A stretch of DNA of 64,000 nucleotides from Paramyrothecium sp. XJ0827 (GCA_020881915.1 JAJFPB010000006.1:4402001-4466000); one strand, 5' to 3'. Shown: positions 27,622 through 40,020, counted from the first letter of the stretch. Numbers and translations are program-made. The notes: generated by a model not told the origin, from the sequence alone.

Positions 27622-29208
27622 CTGAGCACTATCGAATGGAAGCAACGTCGGAAGCAAAAAAAAAAAAATAATAAAACAAAAAAAAAAATTATAGAAATGC
27701 TCCAGTATCTCAAGCACGCGGCTCCGTCATGTCATCGCTTGGAAGAATATGGCTGAGCAACTTGGCACCGCCGCTCACCAAGAGGCAGTGGGGTGGTTTG
27801 GAAGAGCAGGAGAAAAGAAGTTAATGCCCACATGCGTGTGAGGGCCGGGTGCGACCGCCTTGAGGCACAAGCAAAAAGGAAAAAATGATAGCGCCATCTT
27901 AGCCCGAGACATTGATTTGGATTTCTGCGTACCATCGATCCGAATCTGGGCTGCATACCATCGAATCCTTCGAAATCCTCCAAGGGGCGGGACGGGCGGG
28001 AGCTGCAGAACGGGCGGGGCACCGTCCACTACTACTACCGCCGCGAGCGCCCTGTCTCAGACTCCTTTCAGCGAGACCTGCCTGAATGAGACGTGGCCGG
28101 TCGTTAACCTCGATGCCGGGGAGAGAGGCAAGAAGAAGACCAACAATAAGGATTCGTGAACGCGGTCTGCGCTTCTGCCCGGTCGCACTTCGGGAATCCG
28201 CGTTCAGTTTTCCAATGCATTTCGTCCCGTCTTTGCCCGTCCCACATACATACCCTGAGACAACATGTTTCGAGCCTCGAGTGTGAATACCGGCATGAGC
28301 TGAACAATCCCGAGCGCGGTGTAGTGAAGACTGCAGGAGCAATGGCCTCCCTTAAGTAGTTCCTAGAGCAGGACAAGCCTGAGGCCAGTTTCTTTCGGTG
28401 AAAGAGCTCCATCCCATTCTTTCACCAACATGCTTTCCTGAAAGGGACGGCCACACCTTGGCCCCCTCACACTTTCTCCCCAAAATCAATAATATATGCA
28501 TCTTGGTTGGGGAACCGTTTGGAAACACGGCTCACTTTGGCTCTTATTGGAACGTATCTTCAGGAGTGTTTATTCCGCACCAATTAAGAACTACCTTTGA
28601 GGTACCATGAATGAAGGGAACGAAACCGTACTGGGGCAGGCTTGGCTGCTTTTACGAATAACCTGTTGCCATTCAAGCCTGTTCGCCAGATTCCCACTCC
28701 CATGTTTACGACCAGGGTTAGAAGGTCAGTTTTTCTTTTCCTCGGAGCCAAATTTGCAAGGAAACCATTCACTATCAACGGAAAATAAGAAAGAAAAGAA
28801 AGACTAAAGGTAAACTATTTGCTTTAGTGGACTGACCCATTGCGCACGCTGCTCCACCATCGCAGTCTGCAACAAAAATCAGGAGTTTGTCTGGTTCAGG
28901 ATCAGGTCATGATTGATTTGGCCAATTACACATCCAGAAGTTCTGAGCAAGCATTAATGACGCGTAATCGCACATCGGGCCGATGCCTGCCAACATCTCG
29001 AAAGCCAAACCCCAACCGGAACGTGTTCCCGTAATATGACGCATGTTGGTGCTCCCGCAGATTTTGGCTAAGAAGGCTTAAATGGAAGAGTATGCTGCAC
29101 TTTTGTCCCGCCATATTCAATCATCCCATAATTTACGCTTCCATAAGATCCAACATTTAATCATCAAACAGGATCATCTACACCGACAAAAGATAATCTG
29201 CAGGCATT
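27622..29208. other. Intergenic region with poly-A/T tracts
   Basis: Contains A-rich runs at 27655-27690 and a possible signal-peptide exon for the gene to the left. No other gene supported. Confidence 0.4.
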
Positions 29209-29421
29209 ATGAAAGCTACTGTCTTTATATTTATAGCGCTCCTCGGAGCTGTGACAGCTGCCGCGCAGAAGCTTGATGACGCACCTTCCGCACAACAGAA
29301 GCAGTGCTGCTCAACCGGTTGCGAAGAGTCAGGCGAGGAGGTTTGCTGGAACTGTGGCTCACAGAGATGTGGTTCCTGCTTCCTTTGCCTCCCAACCTTC
29401 CATCAACAAGATGAAATGTGA
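29209..29421 (+). CDS. Small secreted cysteine-rich protein (70 aa)
   Basis: Intronless frame with a textbook signal peptide (MKATVFIFIALLGAVTAAAQ), leaving a mature peptide of about 50 residues. It has eight cysteines in the order CC, C, C, C, C, C, C (segments KQCCSTGC, EEVCWNC, QRCGSCFLC). The size and even number of cysteines fit secreted disulfide-bonded fungal mini-proteins (effector-like or antimicrobial). It stands alone in a 1.5-kb gene-poor stretch on each side. Downstream, another frame is also open for a while, so a splice variant with a different tail is possible. Function unknown. Confidence 0.55.
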   Translation: MKATVFIFIALLGAVTAAAQKLDDAPSAQQKQCCSTGCEESGEEVCWNCGSQRCGSCFLCLPTFHQQDEM

Positions 29422-30383
29422 AGGATGTAGCCTAGTAATATGGAGGTATGCTTGAATGATTACTTATACCAACTATTGGCTTGTCTGCTTCATCTTGACT
29501 AACTAGACGCCGGATCTAAGGTCTTAAAGTTGTAACTGGGTCTCGTCCTAGCCAAAGGGGCTTAGGCTTTTGTTTTACCTTAAATACTCAATATTACATC
29601 ACATCAATAGACGGCCTCAGTGTTTCTGCACAGAATCAGGCGTCTTGTTCAAGTCTCTATTAAATAGTAGATAGTTCTAGGATATTTATTAATCTCTCTT
29701 TTTTCTTTCTTTTTTTATAGGTTACAGTATCTTATGATAAATAACTAGGAGAATCCTCAATAGAGATCGCCTGCTATTGTGGACTCTTTTAAGACTGGTT
29801 AGCAACAAAGCCTTGTCCACAAGACATCGCGGCCCCAATGAGGCAAGGGAGGCGACATGAATGATCCCCTGGAGCGAAAAATTAAGCGACTAAGAGTAAG
29901 GCTCCGTATAATTTGCTGACCCACTGCTACCCAAGAGCGGACGTAATAGGGAGTGGCGTGTCGTAACTAGGCCTAAGATAAGTAAGGCTGTCGAGTGGCT
30001 GCAGCTCATCTAATGATTACGACCTTGAATACTCAAGCGGCTACACCGTTGCTACCGAACTCCTCGCGGTATGTTCAAAGTCCTTTTGCATTCCACATTA
30101 AGTAAATAGCATGTACCTGTCAGGTAACGTTGTATTTGTGCAGTTTTCCCTTCGAAAGGCAACTTAATGTCTTGACCTTCTAAATTTATACGTAGTGCTT
30201 ATGCCTCTAAACCGTGCACAATGCGCCATGCATGAAGCCTTTAACCGCCAGCCTTACCGTCGGCCTTGGAGATCCTGTCATGTGCAGATGAGAAATCCCA
30301 CAGAACCTCGACTTTTATGTCTCCATTGAAGTTCCTCGGCCATCCCGCTAACAGCCGGCCCAAATACATGACGCTAAACCACC
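29422..30383. other. Intergenic spacer
   Basis: About 1 kb with no supported gene; pyrimidine tracts near 29695-29720 and upstream region of the exchanger gene. Confidence 0.45.
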
Positions 30384-32191
30384 ATGGTTCACTACACATT
30401 GAGCATCCCGAAAGTCGCTGAAGGGGGGAAACGCTCTCGGCTAGAAACCTGGAACCCTTTCAAACCGCTACATTGGGATCATCTTGATGCCGACCAAGGT
30501 CGCGCCACCAACAGTTCCCGTCACGAGAACGGTACAATCGCAGCCAACAATGTTAGAGCGGATGGAAACGTTAATCTTAGAGAGCTCGAGTCGGGCAATC
30601 ACACCGTCCAAATTTTCTCTGAGTATAACTCGCCGTCCGCCAATCATGGTGGTAGTGAGCTGCCTCCTGGCGTGGCTCAAACATCTGATCAGCCTTCTCC
30701 GAACCCGAGTCGACATGACCACGATGGTCCGATTCCGAAATCCAAAAGACGTGGGACTCTCGGCATGCATTGGTTCACGCCAGCAAAACCAACTCGACCG
30801 TTCACCGTCAAGAACCAACTCCTACGAACGCTAGCAAGAGCACCGGTCAATGTTCTCTTGGTGTGCATCCCGATAGGTTTCGCACTGCATCAAACGCACC
30901 CAAACTCCATCCCTAGCTTCATCGTCAACTATTTAGCGGCCCTACCTCTATACATGCTAGCCGGATTTGCGATTGAGGAAATAACATATCGGTTGGGTGA
31001 GGTTCTCGGCGGGCTGCTATATCTCAGCACCTGGTACGTTGTGGATTTTATGCCATATCAAGCTCAATCTGAGCATGGCCCCCTCTCATACTGACGCCGC
31101 TCTAGTAATCTGGTTCAGCTAATATCCTCCATTTTGCTTCTAAGAAGCAACGAGACAGAAGTCCTCCAGACCACCCTCACTGGGTCTATTCTCGCAAATC
31201 TTCTCTTCGTTCTGGGCTGGAGCTTTGCCCTCGGCGGTCACGGTCGGCTCTATCAATACTTCAACCCGGTTGTCGCTCATGTCTCCGCCAACGTGTTATC
31301 GTTAGCATCTACCAGCCTCCTTATTCCAACTGCTTCGAAACTCCTCTCGCAAGCAACCCCAGAAAACCTGGCAAAACAGTCCCGCGGGGCGTCAGTTGTT
31401 CTCGTCTGCGTCTACTTGCTATACCTCTACTACCAGCTCGAGACCCATTGGCACGTTTACAACGAAAAATCAGAGCGCGCGCCCGATAATAGATTGCGTC
31501 GAAGCAAGGCTGCTAGAGCTCGGCAAGCCCGTATTCCGGGTGGTATTTTCAATCTTGGTATCGATGACCGACTCGCTGATCCCTCCAACCACCGGTCTCG
31601 TCATCGAGCTAGCAGTTCGGCGGCCCACTTTACGGCGACCGAGAATGAAGAATCAAATCCGCCGACGGAGCCAGAGATACACTTTGCTGTTGCCGTGGGT
31701 CTTCTTGCAATCAGCACGACTCTGCTCTACTTTAGTATCGAGTTTGTTGTTGATAGTATAGAGGCCCTGGCCATTCACGCCAACATTTCCCGTACATTCA
31801 TTGGCCTCATCATCTTCCCGTTGCCAAACTGCGATTGGGTTCCCATCACATACGCCATCCGAGATAACGTTGATCTTGCTATGAACTACACCATCGGAAA
31901 ATGTTTGCAGACAGCATTGATGGTCACGCCACTGGCAGTCTTGATGGGTTGGTGCATGCGAACTTCTCCAGAAGTAACACTAGTGTTTGACGGCTTCCAA
32001 GTTGTCAGTTTATTCTCGGCCATCCTGATGCTGAATTTTTTAATCATCACTGGGCGAGGAGGCTGGTAAGTCTATCCTCGACTTTGAGGAATGCTCCTAT
32101 GGGCCTTAATTAATTAGTTACTAGGATTCAAGGAGTCCTTCTGCTTGCTGACTGGGGCTTGATAGCTATTGCAGCATTTTTTGTTTACTAA
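30384..32191 (+). CDS. VCX1/CAX-type cation exchanger family protein with altered exchange motifs
   Basis: Three exons: 30384..31033, 31106..32065 and 32125..32191, giving 558 aa with about 150 cytosolic N-terminal residues and around ten or eleven hydrophobic segments. The overall layout is that of vacuolar Ca2+/H+ exchangers: EEITYRLGEVLGGLL, GSILANLLFVLGWSFALGG, a long hydrophilic loop around residues 340-420, then FIGLIIFPLP. The two signature repeats are changed. GNAxEL in repeat 1 reads CNLVQL (residues 217-222, Glu to Gln) and GNAAEH in repeat 2 reads PNCDWV (about residue 456). In the known family these Glu residues are essential for ion exchange, so this protein may not exchange Ca2+. 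The reading frame is fully intact, arguing against simple decay. Confidence 0.85.
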
Positions 32192-33481
32192 TACTGCGAT
32201 TGGGGTTAACTCTACAGAAACTTGACCTGTCCATCGCAAACCTCAGAATTTCCAATGCTGGACAAGGGTAAGGGTCATAGAGCTTCATGTTAAATGGAGA
32301 GGCATGAAACGAGATGACTCCTTGTATCTCGTCATGCGCCGATAAAGTATAGTGCATATGCAGCCTGCCAACAAATCTCTGGTCCTTCTTGGAATATATC
32401 GCATTTAGTAAGATTATGAATGTGGAGCGAGAATTGACCAAATAATCATGAAGATACGGGAACGTATCACGTCACGCCGATCACAAACGCTGGTTTCATT
32501 GACATAAATAGGCAGAGTGCTAGAGGGGGGCTAAAGGAACTTGGGAATTCCATGGAACGTCTCAGTGTTTGAATCTTATCCACAAACATCCATACTGCCA
32601 ATTTCTATTGAGTCCTATCAAGATAAAACGCAAAGAAAGATATAGAAGAACTGGCCATCGTAAAAGCATTGGCCCATTTCACAACAATTGGCTGAGTCTG
32701 ATAGGGGCGAAACCCAACTACAAAGCCTCTGTTGAAAACAACCGCAAAACCTCTCGGCACCAACACATCCATGTGAACAAAAAGACCCAATAAATCACTA
32801 ATCCAATTTTCCTTGTCTCATACGATGCCACAAAAATGGCACCGGCTTTGACTACTCATTCTTAATGAGCAGCAGAGGGTTTTTTCCCTTCTTTTTCGCT
32901 TCATTTGTATTTTTGAATCTTTAAGAACTTAGCAGAAATGATCTGAAAGCTTAGTTAATAGCTGGTAACTGGCGGGTCCTTGCCTGGGCGTTAGCCACAG
33001 CTCCTCTTGCATGATATTTGATCGCTGCCAAGGGCGCAACCGGCGAAGTAGCTAGATCTAAGTTAACCAACATGTGATGATCATCCGACGAATCCCAAGG
33101 GTTTGTCGACTTTGGTGTCAAGGGAACTCATGTAGTCCCATTCGAAATGATTACCCAATGCATGATGGGCACCTAGTCTCAACTAAGCTGGTGCTAGCAT
33201 CCTTGCCATGGACACAAACATTGGTTGAGTTGGTGGCCAGCGCAAAACGTAACAAATGTCCTTTCCTATCTCATACCGTACCGAATCAAATATTGGACTC
33301 TACCTAAGCTCATAAGTTCCCTTCTGGTGGAAATTTGACGTGCCATGCAGCTCCGCTGAACTTGAGGCAAGGTGGATTTCATAACGTATTTCGACATGTT
33401 CAAAATATGTTTGGGGCAACGTATTCAACCGCGGACTCGTAGCATATACGAGGGCCTAAATTTGCGACTCGATACGGTATC
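32192..33481. other. Intergenic spacer
   Basis: No coding signal that I can support; 3' UTRs of the flanking convergent genes and unassigned DNA. Confidence 0.45.
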
Positions 33482-34508
33482 TTACTTCTTCTTGGGAGGT
33501 CGACCTCTTTTCTTCTTGCCACATAGTTTCAAGTGGCTGAGTATATTGCCTGCGACTGGTCCACATTCACACTCATATGGCAAGTCGCCGATGCAGTTGC
33601 CGCCGACGTGGGACTGGAATTTGTCTCTTCGGTAGAAAGTCTTGCTGCAACGACATACGTAAAGCTGCACGCAATGTTCACGTGTCTCTCTGAGATGGCG
33701 TTCGAAATCCTTGACACGTTTGAACCGGGCGTCTTGCCTGCAAAAGCATGAGTACTGCCGCGAATGATTAAAGTCTACCGAACTGTGCTGTGTGATGATA
33801 TGATCACTATGTGAGGGCGAAAACGACACAAGATTAGCCGAGGTGCGAAAGCAGAGACTATTTAGTCTTACTCAAAAGCTTCCACCTTGTGGAACAACAA
33901 GCTCTCGCATAGCTTGCAAGAGTATCGTGGTAGCGATTGCGTCGAAAGCAGGCCTGGGCTTGCAGAGTTGCACAGTGTTGATGGCGAATGAGACGTGGAC
34001 ATCTGCGACAATGCACAAGGACTGTTTCCTCCTGTGGAAGGCAAAGATTCATTGAATTCGGTGTTGCATGCATCTGTCGTTGCTGGATCGTGAAGGTCGG
34101 TCGAGGACAAAGAAAATGGCTTTCCAATGGAAGAAGAAGACGAGGTAGGAGTTACAGAATGTTGCGGCGGATTGAGGCCTGCTCCAAAGTCCAACGTGAG
34201 CGCGCTATCAGCAGCCTCTGGCGTAAAATCTCTCAAAACGCTGTCATGATTGGCAGTCCCGTCATGTGTCTCAGAGAAGACCCTATCGCGAAATGGAACG
34301 TCAACAAGATGCCACAAGACATCGCGGTCGGCACAACCGCTTAGCTCTAAGTGGTGATCATTTCTGTTGCTTCGAATTCCGAGAGCGCCGGGGTCGCCGG
34401 CGCTTCAGCAATTTGCGAGGCGAAATGAGATTGTTGTGCGGGCTCGCACGAAGAAAGAATGTGTTTTCGCAATCCTTTGTTTCGGGGTCTGGAGCCAGGT
34501 CGCGTCAT
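33482..34508 (-). CDS. C2H2 zinc-finger protein with AT-hook-like tail
   Basis: Three exons: 34508..34450, 34363..33872 and 33806..33482, giving 291 aa. Intron 2 falls inside the first finger, and splicing rebuilds a perfect C-x2-C-x12-H-x4-H motif (CKLCESLLFHKVEAFDHIITQH by parts, around residues 177-198), strong support for that junction. Two further Cys/His clusters follow (SCFCRQDARFKRVKDFERH and VCRCSKTFYRRDKFQSH), then a CxC segment. The C-terminus is GKKKRGRPPKKK, an AT-hook and nuclear-import-like sequence. The N-terminal half is Ser/Thr-rich and disordered. It is probably a nuclear DNA-binding regulator; the target is unknown. Exon 1 is tentative (GTGCGA donor). Confidence 0.75.
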
Positions 34509-36027
34509 TCAGACTGATCGATTTAAATGTTATCAGAGTGATTGGAAGCAAACTCACCTCAATGCGCTTCAAGGTCTGGTTTCAGCTAGCAACCGAGCTG
34601 CTTTGTGGAGCGTAGCGATCGCAGCCAACTCACGACTACAAGAGTCGACGAGGAGGAGGGTTTGGAGAAGACAGACGCAGCCTGGGCAAGGCAAACTACT
34701 GACACTATGTATCCTAACCAGAACCGTGGCTTAGCTCAGGGTAATGCCTAGCAATGTGCTGAGCTGAGCCACAAAGCGAGGACATGCGGAGGGCGAATTT
34801 GCTGATTCGTCAGCCTTGACTCTCAAAGGGCACATTTACTGATTGGTTTGATTTGTTGTCCAAGCGCAGAGGGGCACCCATACCAGACCCCTCGGCAGCG
34901 ATAGGTCCTCACCAGGTGCATACAGGCTCCTGCAGAATATGCCTGTTCAGACAACTCGCCAAGACCCCTCGAGCTGGCTTCGTTCTCCGCTTCATGGACT
35001 CGCATGGAGCGGCTTGCTGATCGATCCGCATTGCATTAGCCAATCGCGAAAAGGGCCCTTTATCCTTGACTTGACAAAATTGAACGAAGCGTGGTGGACA
35101 CCTCTTTTCTGCGCATTGACCTCAGCATGATTCTCCCAACTACATGGCACGTTCATTGGAAGCCTTGAGTAAAGACGCATACTCGGCTAGCGTTGTCCAT
35201 AGAAAGAAATGCCCCTCGAGAGCTCCAGGGATGTTGGAACCCCGCAACCCAGCGTAAAGCCCACTCAAGCCGGCCAACGAGAAAAAAGGCCCCGATTGAC
35301 ATTCTGCATCTGTCGAAATGCCGATTGCCTTGAGCGGAATGCGAACATTCACTCTGTGTTCGCAGACGTCCATACTTCCGTGTCGCTATACGACGACAAT
35401 CATGGTATATAAGACCAGCTGTGAGTTGATGCACTCGGGAGCTTAGTGTTTCAATTATTCCATCTGCAGCTCAACTACGGTTCTCCTGTAGCTCTCATAG
35501 TGCCACTACAGTTCAATCTCAGTCACTTAAAGAAAATCGTTCATTTTTCACGTCCCAGTTCATTTTCTTCCAAGGTCTTCTCATTCTCTGATTTCCCGAA
35601 ATATTAAGGACGGAACCTACAACAGATAAGAAATCTGGCGCAAGTACGCTTCATGCCTCAACCGTCTTTCAGTTCCACTGCTGATCTAGACTCAAGCCAT
35701 CCCAATAGAAAAGCACACATACCAAGCAACAAACCATCCGATGTTTAGATGGATGCTCGAGGGCAGGCGGGATGGTCCATGGAGTCACAATGCATGCAGA
35801 GATGATGGAAAGCTTGCCAGTGTCGTCTTAGCGTCTGGGGATCACAGAAAATATCAACAAAGTACGGTGGTTCCGGCTGGCTCTAGCATGGAAGACAAGC
35901 ACAATACCATAGTAAGAAACTGATTAGATAGGTCCATTCGATACTTGATGATTGATTATCAGGGCAAAGGTGTGTCTCAAACACCGCATCTTCCTGTCCA
36001 GTTTAAGCTTAAATAGGACACGATGTC
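34509..36027. other. Intergenic spacer
   Basis: No supported gene. Upstream region of the zinc-finger gene and unassigned DNA. Confidence 0.45.
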
Positions 36028-36426
36028 CTACACCTCCTTCTCCATGCTTTCTTGATGCTTCATGATCATGATTTCCTGCAGTGTGTGTATTTTATCCTCT
36101 TCGCTTTTGATATCACGCGACAAGGCCCTTAATGCAGCTTGAAGAGCGTATGACTTGGCTCTCCATGGACCGTATACCTCTTCTCCCATCCTAATCCATT
36201 TGAAGGATTCCACTGGGATGCGGAAATGTTGTCGATCCATTTCATCCAGGGCCTGGAGCCATTGCGCCTCGAGGGCCTTGCACTTGTTCTTTCGTCTTTT
36301 CGAAGAGACCACTTGGCACTGTTTCGTATTGATAAAACTTTGTATGTGGGGCTGGTCGCACTCTTCAACCAAATGCTTTCTTTGATTTCGTGGAGTCTTG
36401 GCCTCCCACCACTTCTGGATGACCAA
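36028..36426 (-). CDS. Hypothetical protein fragment, helical/coiled-coil
   Basis: A 132-codon frame rich in Lys, Glu and Gln, with helical stretches such as LQAALRALSRDIKSEEDKIH. It is open upstream to about 36490 (includes QADLVIQKWWEAK) but without an ATG in a good place, so the 5' part is probably missing or behind an intron. It lies beside a RIP-type AT island and may be the remains of a mobile-element protein or of a host gene. No domain recognised. Confidence 0.35.
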   Translation of the reverse strand: MVIQKWWEAKTPRNQRKHLVEECDQPHIQSFINTKQCQVVSSKRRKNKCKALEAQWLQALDEMDRQHFRIPVESFKWIRMGEEVYGPWRAKSYALQAALRALSRDIKSEEDKIHTLQEIMIMKHQESMEKEV

Positions 36427-36639
36427 GTCTGCCTGGTCCGGGACTACATTTGGTGCCGCCTTTTTCCATCGATCGTATTGTGCAACGTGTTAGTCGTTAC
36501 ATATGTGCCAGTAATGTGTTTGTAGCTAAAATAGGCCTTGGTTCGGAGGATCGGCTCGTTTCTCTGCACTTGCAAACTTGGCCTTGGGGTTTTGCTACAT
36601 CCTTTGTGTTTACAGTAGTAGTATTACTAGAATAGGAAT

Positions 36640-37790
36640 CTAATATTCCTACTATTATAAGTTATAGAAATCGATAATAGCTAGGTAATCTTATTTATTT
36701 TTTTACTTACTTTAAGTAAAGATCTAGTATATTATAATATTAGTATTAAGTTTTATATTAGAAATTAGAGATAGATTATTACTATAAGTTATATAAAGTT
36801 TATATAATGACCGGGCCTGGACCTAAGTATAGGGTAGATAGTTTTACGGGTTTACTATTTAATGTAGGAAATAGAATTCCCTCTTAAAGTAATAGATTAC
36901 TTATTACTAGTCTATAAGTCTTCTCTAGAAGCTAGTTAAAGAATATCTTAGGGACTATATATTATTAATAACTAGTAGGTTCTAGTCTAGGTGAACTATA
37001 TAGAATCTCCTATTTATATAGATTAGGTTTGCTACTAGAGTACTAGATCACTTTATAGTTATAATCTATTAATCCCTTCTTGGATTATAGTGTAGTTATA
37101 ATCCTTCGATCTATCCTAGTCATATCTCCATATATCTATTGCTATTCGTAGGAATCTCCTTCTATGTAGGTCTCTATCCATATTAGATATCCTTATTCCT
37201 AGCTCTTCGCCCCTAGCCCTTTGTTCCTGGCCCTTTTTATCATGCTAGATATGGCACCTTGGGCCTTGACCCTTATAAGGTCCCTAGGACCCTTATAGGA
37301 CCCTAGCTTAGTTAGCCGAATCCCCCTATATCTAGGAGGAATCCGGCTCCCTTAGATAGCTAGAGGAGATAAGCTTCTATATAACCACAGACCTGATTCT
37401 TAGCGTAATACTTTTTCTATACTAGTATCTTGTTTGGGCTGGTACATTAGGGCTGGCTCGTTGGTTGTACTAGTAGCGCGGGGGCTAGCCTATTTAGGAG
37501 GCCAGTAGGCTTAAGGCTAGTACGGTGTTTTACGTGCGATGTTATATGGCATTTCTACGGCTTAGTTATGACCTTGGGTCAGGTCGTAATACCTACAAGG
37601 ATCTTATAAGGGGCATCTTACTATTAATACCTCTCCTACTCTCTCTAACTCCTTAAATATCCTCAAGTATTATGCTACTATTTAAGCAGTAGATAAGAGT
37701 TTGTTTAATCAGAGCTAGATTTGATCACTCTTTATTCTCGTAGACTATTAACTTTTTTGGTTAGATATATATACGTAAAGGATTGACCTT
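36640..37790. repeat. AT-rich island, RIP-type repeat relic
   Basis: Sudden shift to very AT- and TA-rich sequence (ctatta, ttagta, atataa) with no open frames, bounded by normal-composition DNA. Scattered better-preserved blocks remain (for example around 37550-37620). In filamentous ascomycetes this is the typical appearance of a transposon or retroelement LTR mutated by RIP. The source family cannot be named. Confidence 0.7.
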
Positions 37791-38205
37791 TGGCATTTCC
37801 AGATTAATTAAGCAGGGCAATTGCAATAAGTGAGAATGCCGCTCTCATGCATGGGGCATATAATATTGCGGAAGGTGCAAATCAGCAATTGCGGAGAATT
37901 ACGTGATACGCCAATGGAACGTGATGGACGGTCGTACAAAAGGGGGCAAAGAGAGAACCCTAGAGGGCCAGTGGGAGAACATGCAAATACGTGATGGTAA
38001 GCCCTTGCGGCAGAAACAGCTGCCATGTCTTACGTATCCGTGTCTACCTGTACGAAAGCTCCGATTTGGCAGTCGATATCAAGATATAGGAGCGTCAAAA
38101 ATATCTCATTACAAGGGCAGCTTTTTACCGGTGGAGCCCAAGGAGCAACAAGTGGCTCACTAAGCATCGTCTGGCCCTAGGAAAGCCAGAACATAGTCTC
38201 CTATA

Positions 38206-38247
38206 ACGTACATGCATAACGAGTTGGCCAGCATAACGAGTTGGCCA
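38206..38247 (+). repeat. Left terminal inverted repeat of the Fot1/pogo element
   Basis: 42 bp beginning ACGTACATGCATAACGAG. Inside it CATAACGAGTTGGCCA occurs twice in tandem, giving two likely transposase-binding sites. Confidence 0.92.
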
Positions 38248-38311
38248 CTAATCTCAACCCTCAAGATAGAAACTTCAATAAAAACACAACAGACCATTTG
38301 ACCAATTAAAA

Positions 38312-39964
38312 CTAGTCGATATACTCTTGCTCAGATACCTCTACCTCAATCTTGCAAGTTCGTGCATTATGTCCGGGCTTACCGCACACACCACAGCGCC
38401 TTTGGGTCGGTTGTGCCGACCTTCCTTGACCACCTCTCCTCGATGATTCGGCCACTATCTGCGTGTTCACATCCATTTGATCAATTGATCCTTGACCTTC
38501 CTCTACAGTCATTGTCCCTCCATTACGTAGGCGTTTCTTTTTCCCTCCGGCGCCGGCTTAGTATCTCATTTGCCTCTCGAAGATCCCTGACCTCAGCCCT
38601 CAGTAATGTCATTTCATGCAATACTGCCTTAGTTCCCTTAGTCATTGACTTCAAGGCCTCAATAATTGATGCTGGGGAGCTGCTGTGATGCCTTTCAATT
38701 CGTCTTCTTAGATACTCGGACTGAGATTCGGTTTCCCGGATGGTCTTTGGTGTCTTTGAAGTCCAAGGGTCAGGAAGCTCTGACTCACCTGTAGGAGGTG
38801 TTGGAGTTCGTAATTGGATATCAAGCTTCGAGATCACATGCTTTACATCAAGAGGAACAAGTCCAGCCCCTCTGAAACCTCCCTGGATATTTTTCTTCGT
38901 CATAGTGGCTTGGTGTGCGGCGTGGAAGGCAGGAAAGAACTCGGTCTTCGAAATGTGTGTTATAGAGCATTTGATCAAATGCTCTATTTCTCGACCGTAA
39001 GCTTTCTTAAGCGGCCCAAAGCAGGCCACATCAAGAGGCTGAAGTAGATGAGACGAATGAGGTGGCATACAGAGTGTAATGATCTTGTTCTCCTTGCAGA
39101 AATCCTCAAAGGCGACTGAATGGTGGCTTTCATGCCCGTCAAGGACCAGAAGACGATAGGCACCATTTGATCTATTGATTGTATGCCGATTGAAGTGCTT
39201 TAGCCACTCAAGGCCTGTTTCGTTATCGGTCCAGCCATTTTTGGTGGTTGCGATAGCCCAATCGCCCGGGAGGTTGCTTTCTTGGTACCAACTCGAGAGA
39301 TGATATTGGCCTGCAACGATGATGAACGGCGGTAGCACCCACCCTTCAGCATTGATCGATTGGATCGCTGTAACCCATTCCCGGTTTCCAGGCTGGACTT
39401 TTTAGGGTTCTGACGCTTTTCTGTACCCGTAACAACCATTCCGCTTGCAATAACGCCCATCATAAAGCCAGTCTCATCGAAGTTATACAGATCATTTGAT
39501 CCTATACCGTACTTCGCGATTGTGTTCTGTACAAGCGAGAACCACGCGTTTATTGCGACTGGATCTTCGCATTTGGCTCTCTGGTAGTCATATCTGCGAA
39601 AGAAACGCGTCTTGAGCTCTGGTTGCCGCTTAATAAAATTCGAAGCCCAGCGTGGTCCAACAGAAGGCATATTGCGATCAGCAAGCAGTCGATTGGCCAT
39701 TTCTTCAACACCACAAAGCCGGGGTGAAAATCCTCGTGAATCTAGATCAAGAACATACTGAACTATCGTCTGCTCCTCAAGATCAGAAAGTTTACGTAAA
39801 TTGGCCATAGTATCGCGTCTAGACTGTTTTCCACACTGCCGGTTACGCAATGTCTGCCGAGGGATGTTGTAGATCCGTGCAGCACGTCGCAGACTTAATT
39901 TTGGGTCTTTTCGAAGGGCTTGAAGTGCAAGATTGATATCGCCCTCATTAATTGAGCTTGACAT
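38312..39964 (-). pseudogene. Fot1/pogo transposase with two frameshifts and a CCHC knuckle
   Basis: ATG at 39964. The N-terminal HTH/CENPB-type DNA-binding region (LSLRRAARIYNIPRQTLRNR) is followed by the DDE1 catalytic core. Acidic residues are in YNFDETGFMMG, RLLVLDGHESHH and SSHLLQPLDVACFGPLK. The C-terminus carries a zinc knuckle, RCGVCGKPGHNARTC. One base is missing near 39405 (between PKK and QPGNREW in the other frame) and one near 38545 before the zinc knuckle; both lie in or near short runs of identical bases. With those shifts only a truncated protein lacking the core would be made. It is otherwise well conserved, so either recently inactivated or affected by sequencing indels. Confidence 0.85.
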
Positions 39965-40020
39965 GGCTAGTTGTGGTGAATCATTTGATCAATTGATTGA
40001 GATGTAGGATGAGGGATTTT

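Noticed and set aside
27622..27717. Phe-rich signal peptide (FYNFFFCFIIFFFLL) for the Cys-rich membrane protein
   Set aside because: It has no ATG (begins with GTG after a stop) and is encoded by a poly-T tract that looks like promoter or intron polypyrimidine sequence.
28086..28412. Several overlapping open frames on both strands
   Set aside because: Mutually overlapping, no conserved motif, GC-rich composition explains long frames.
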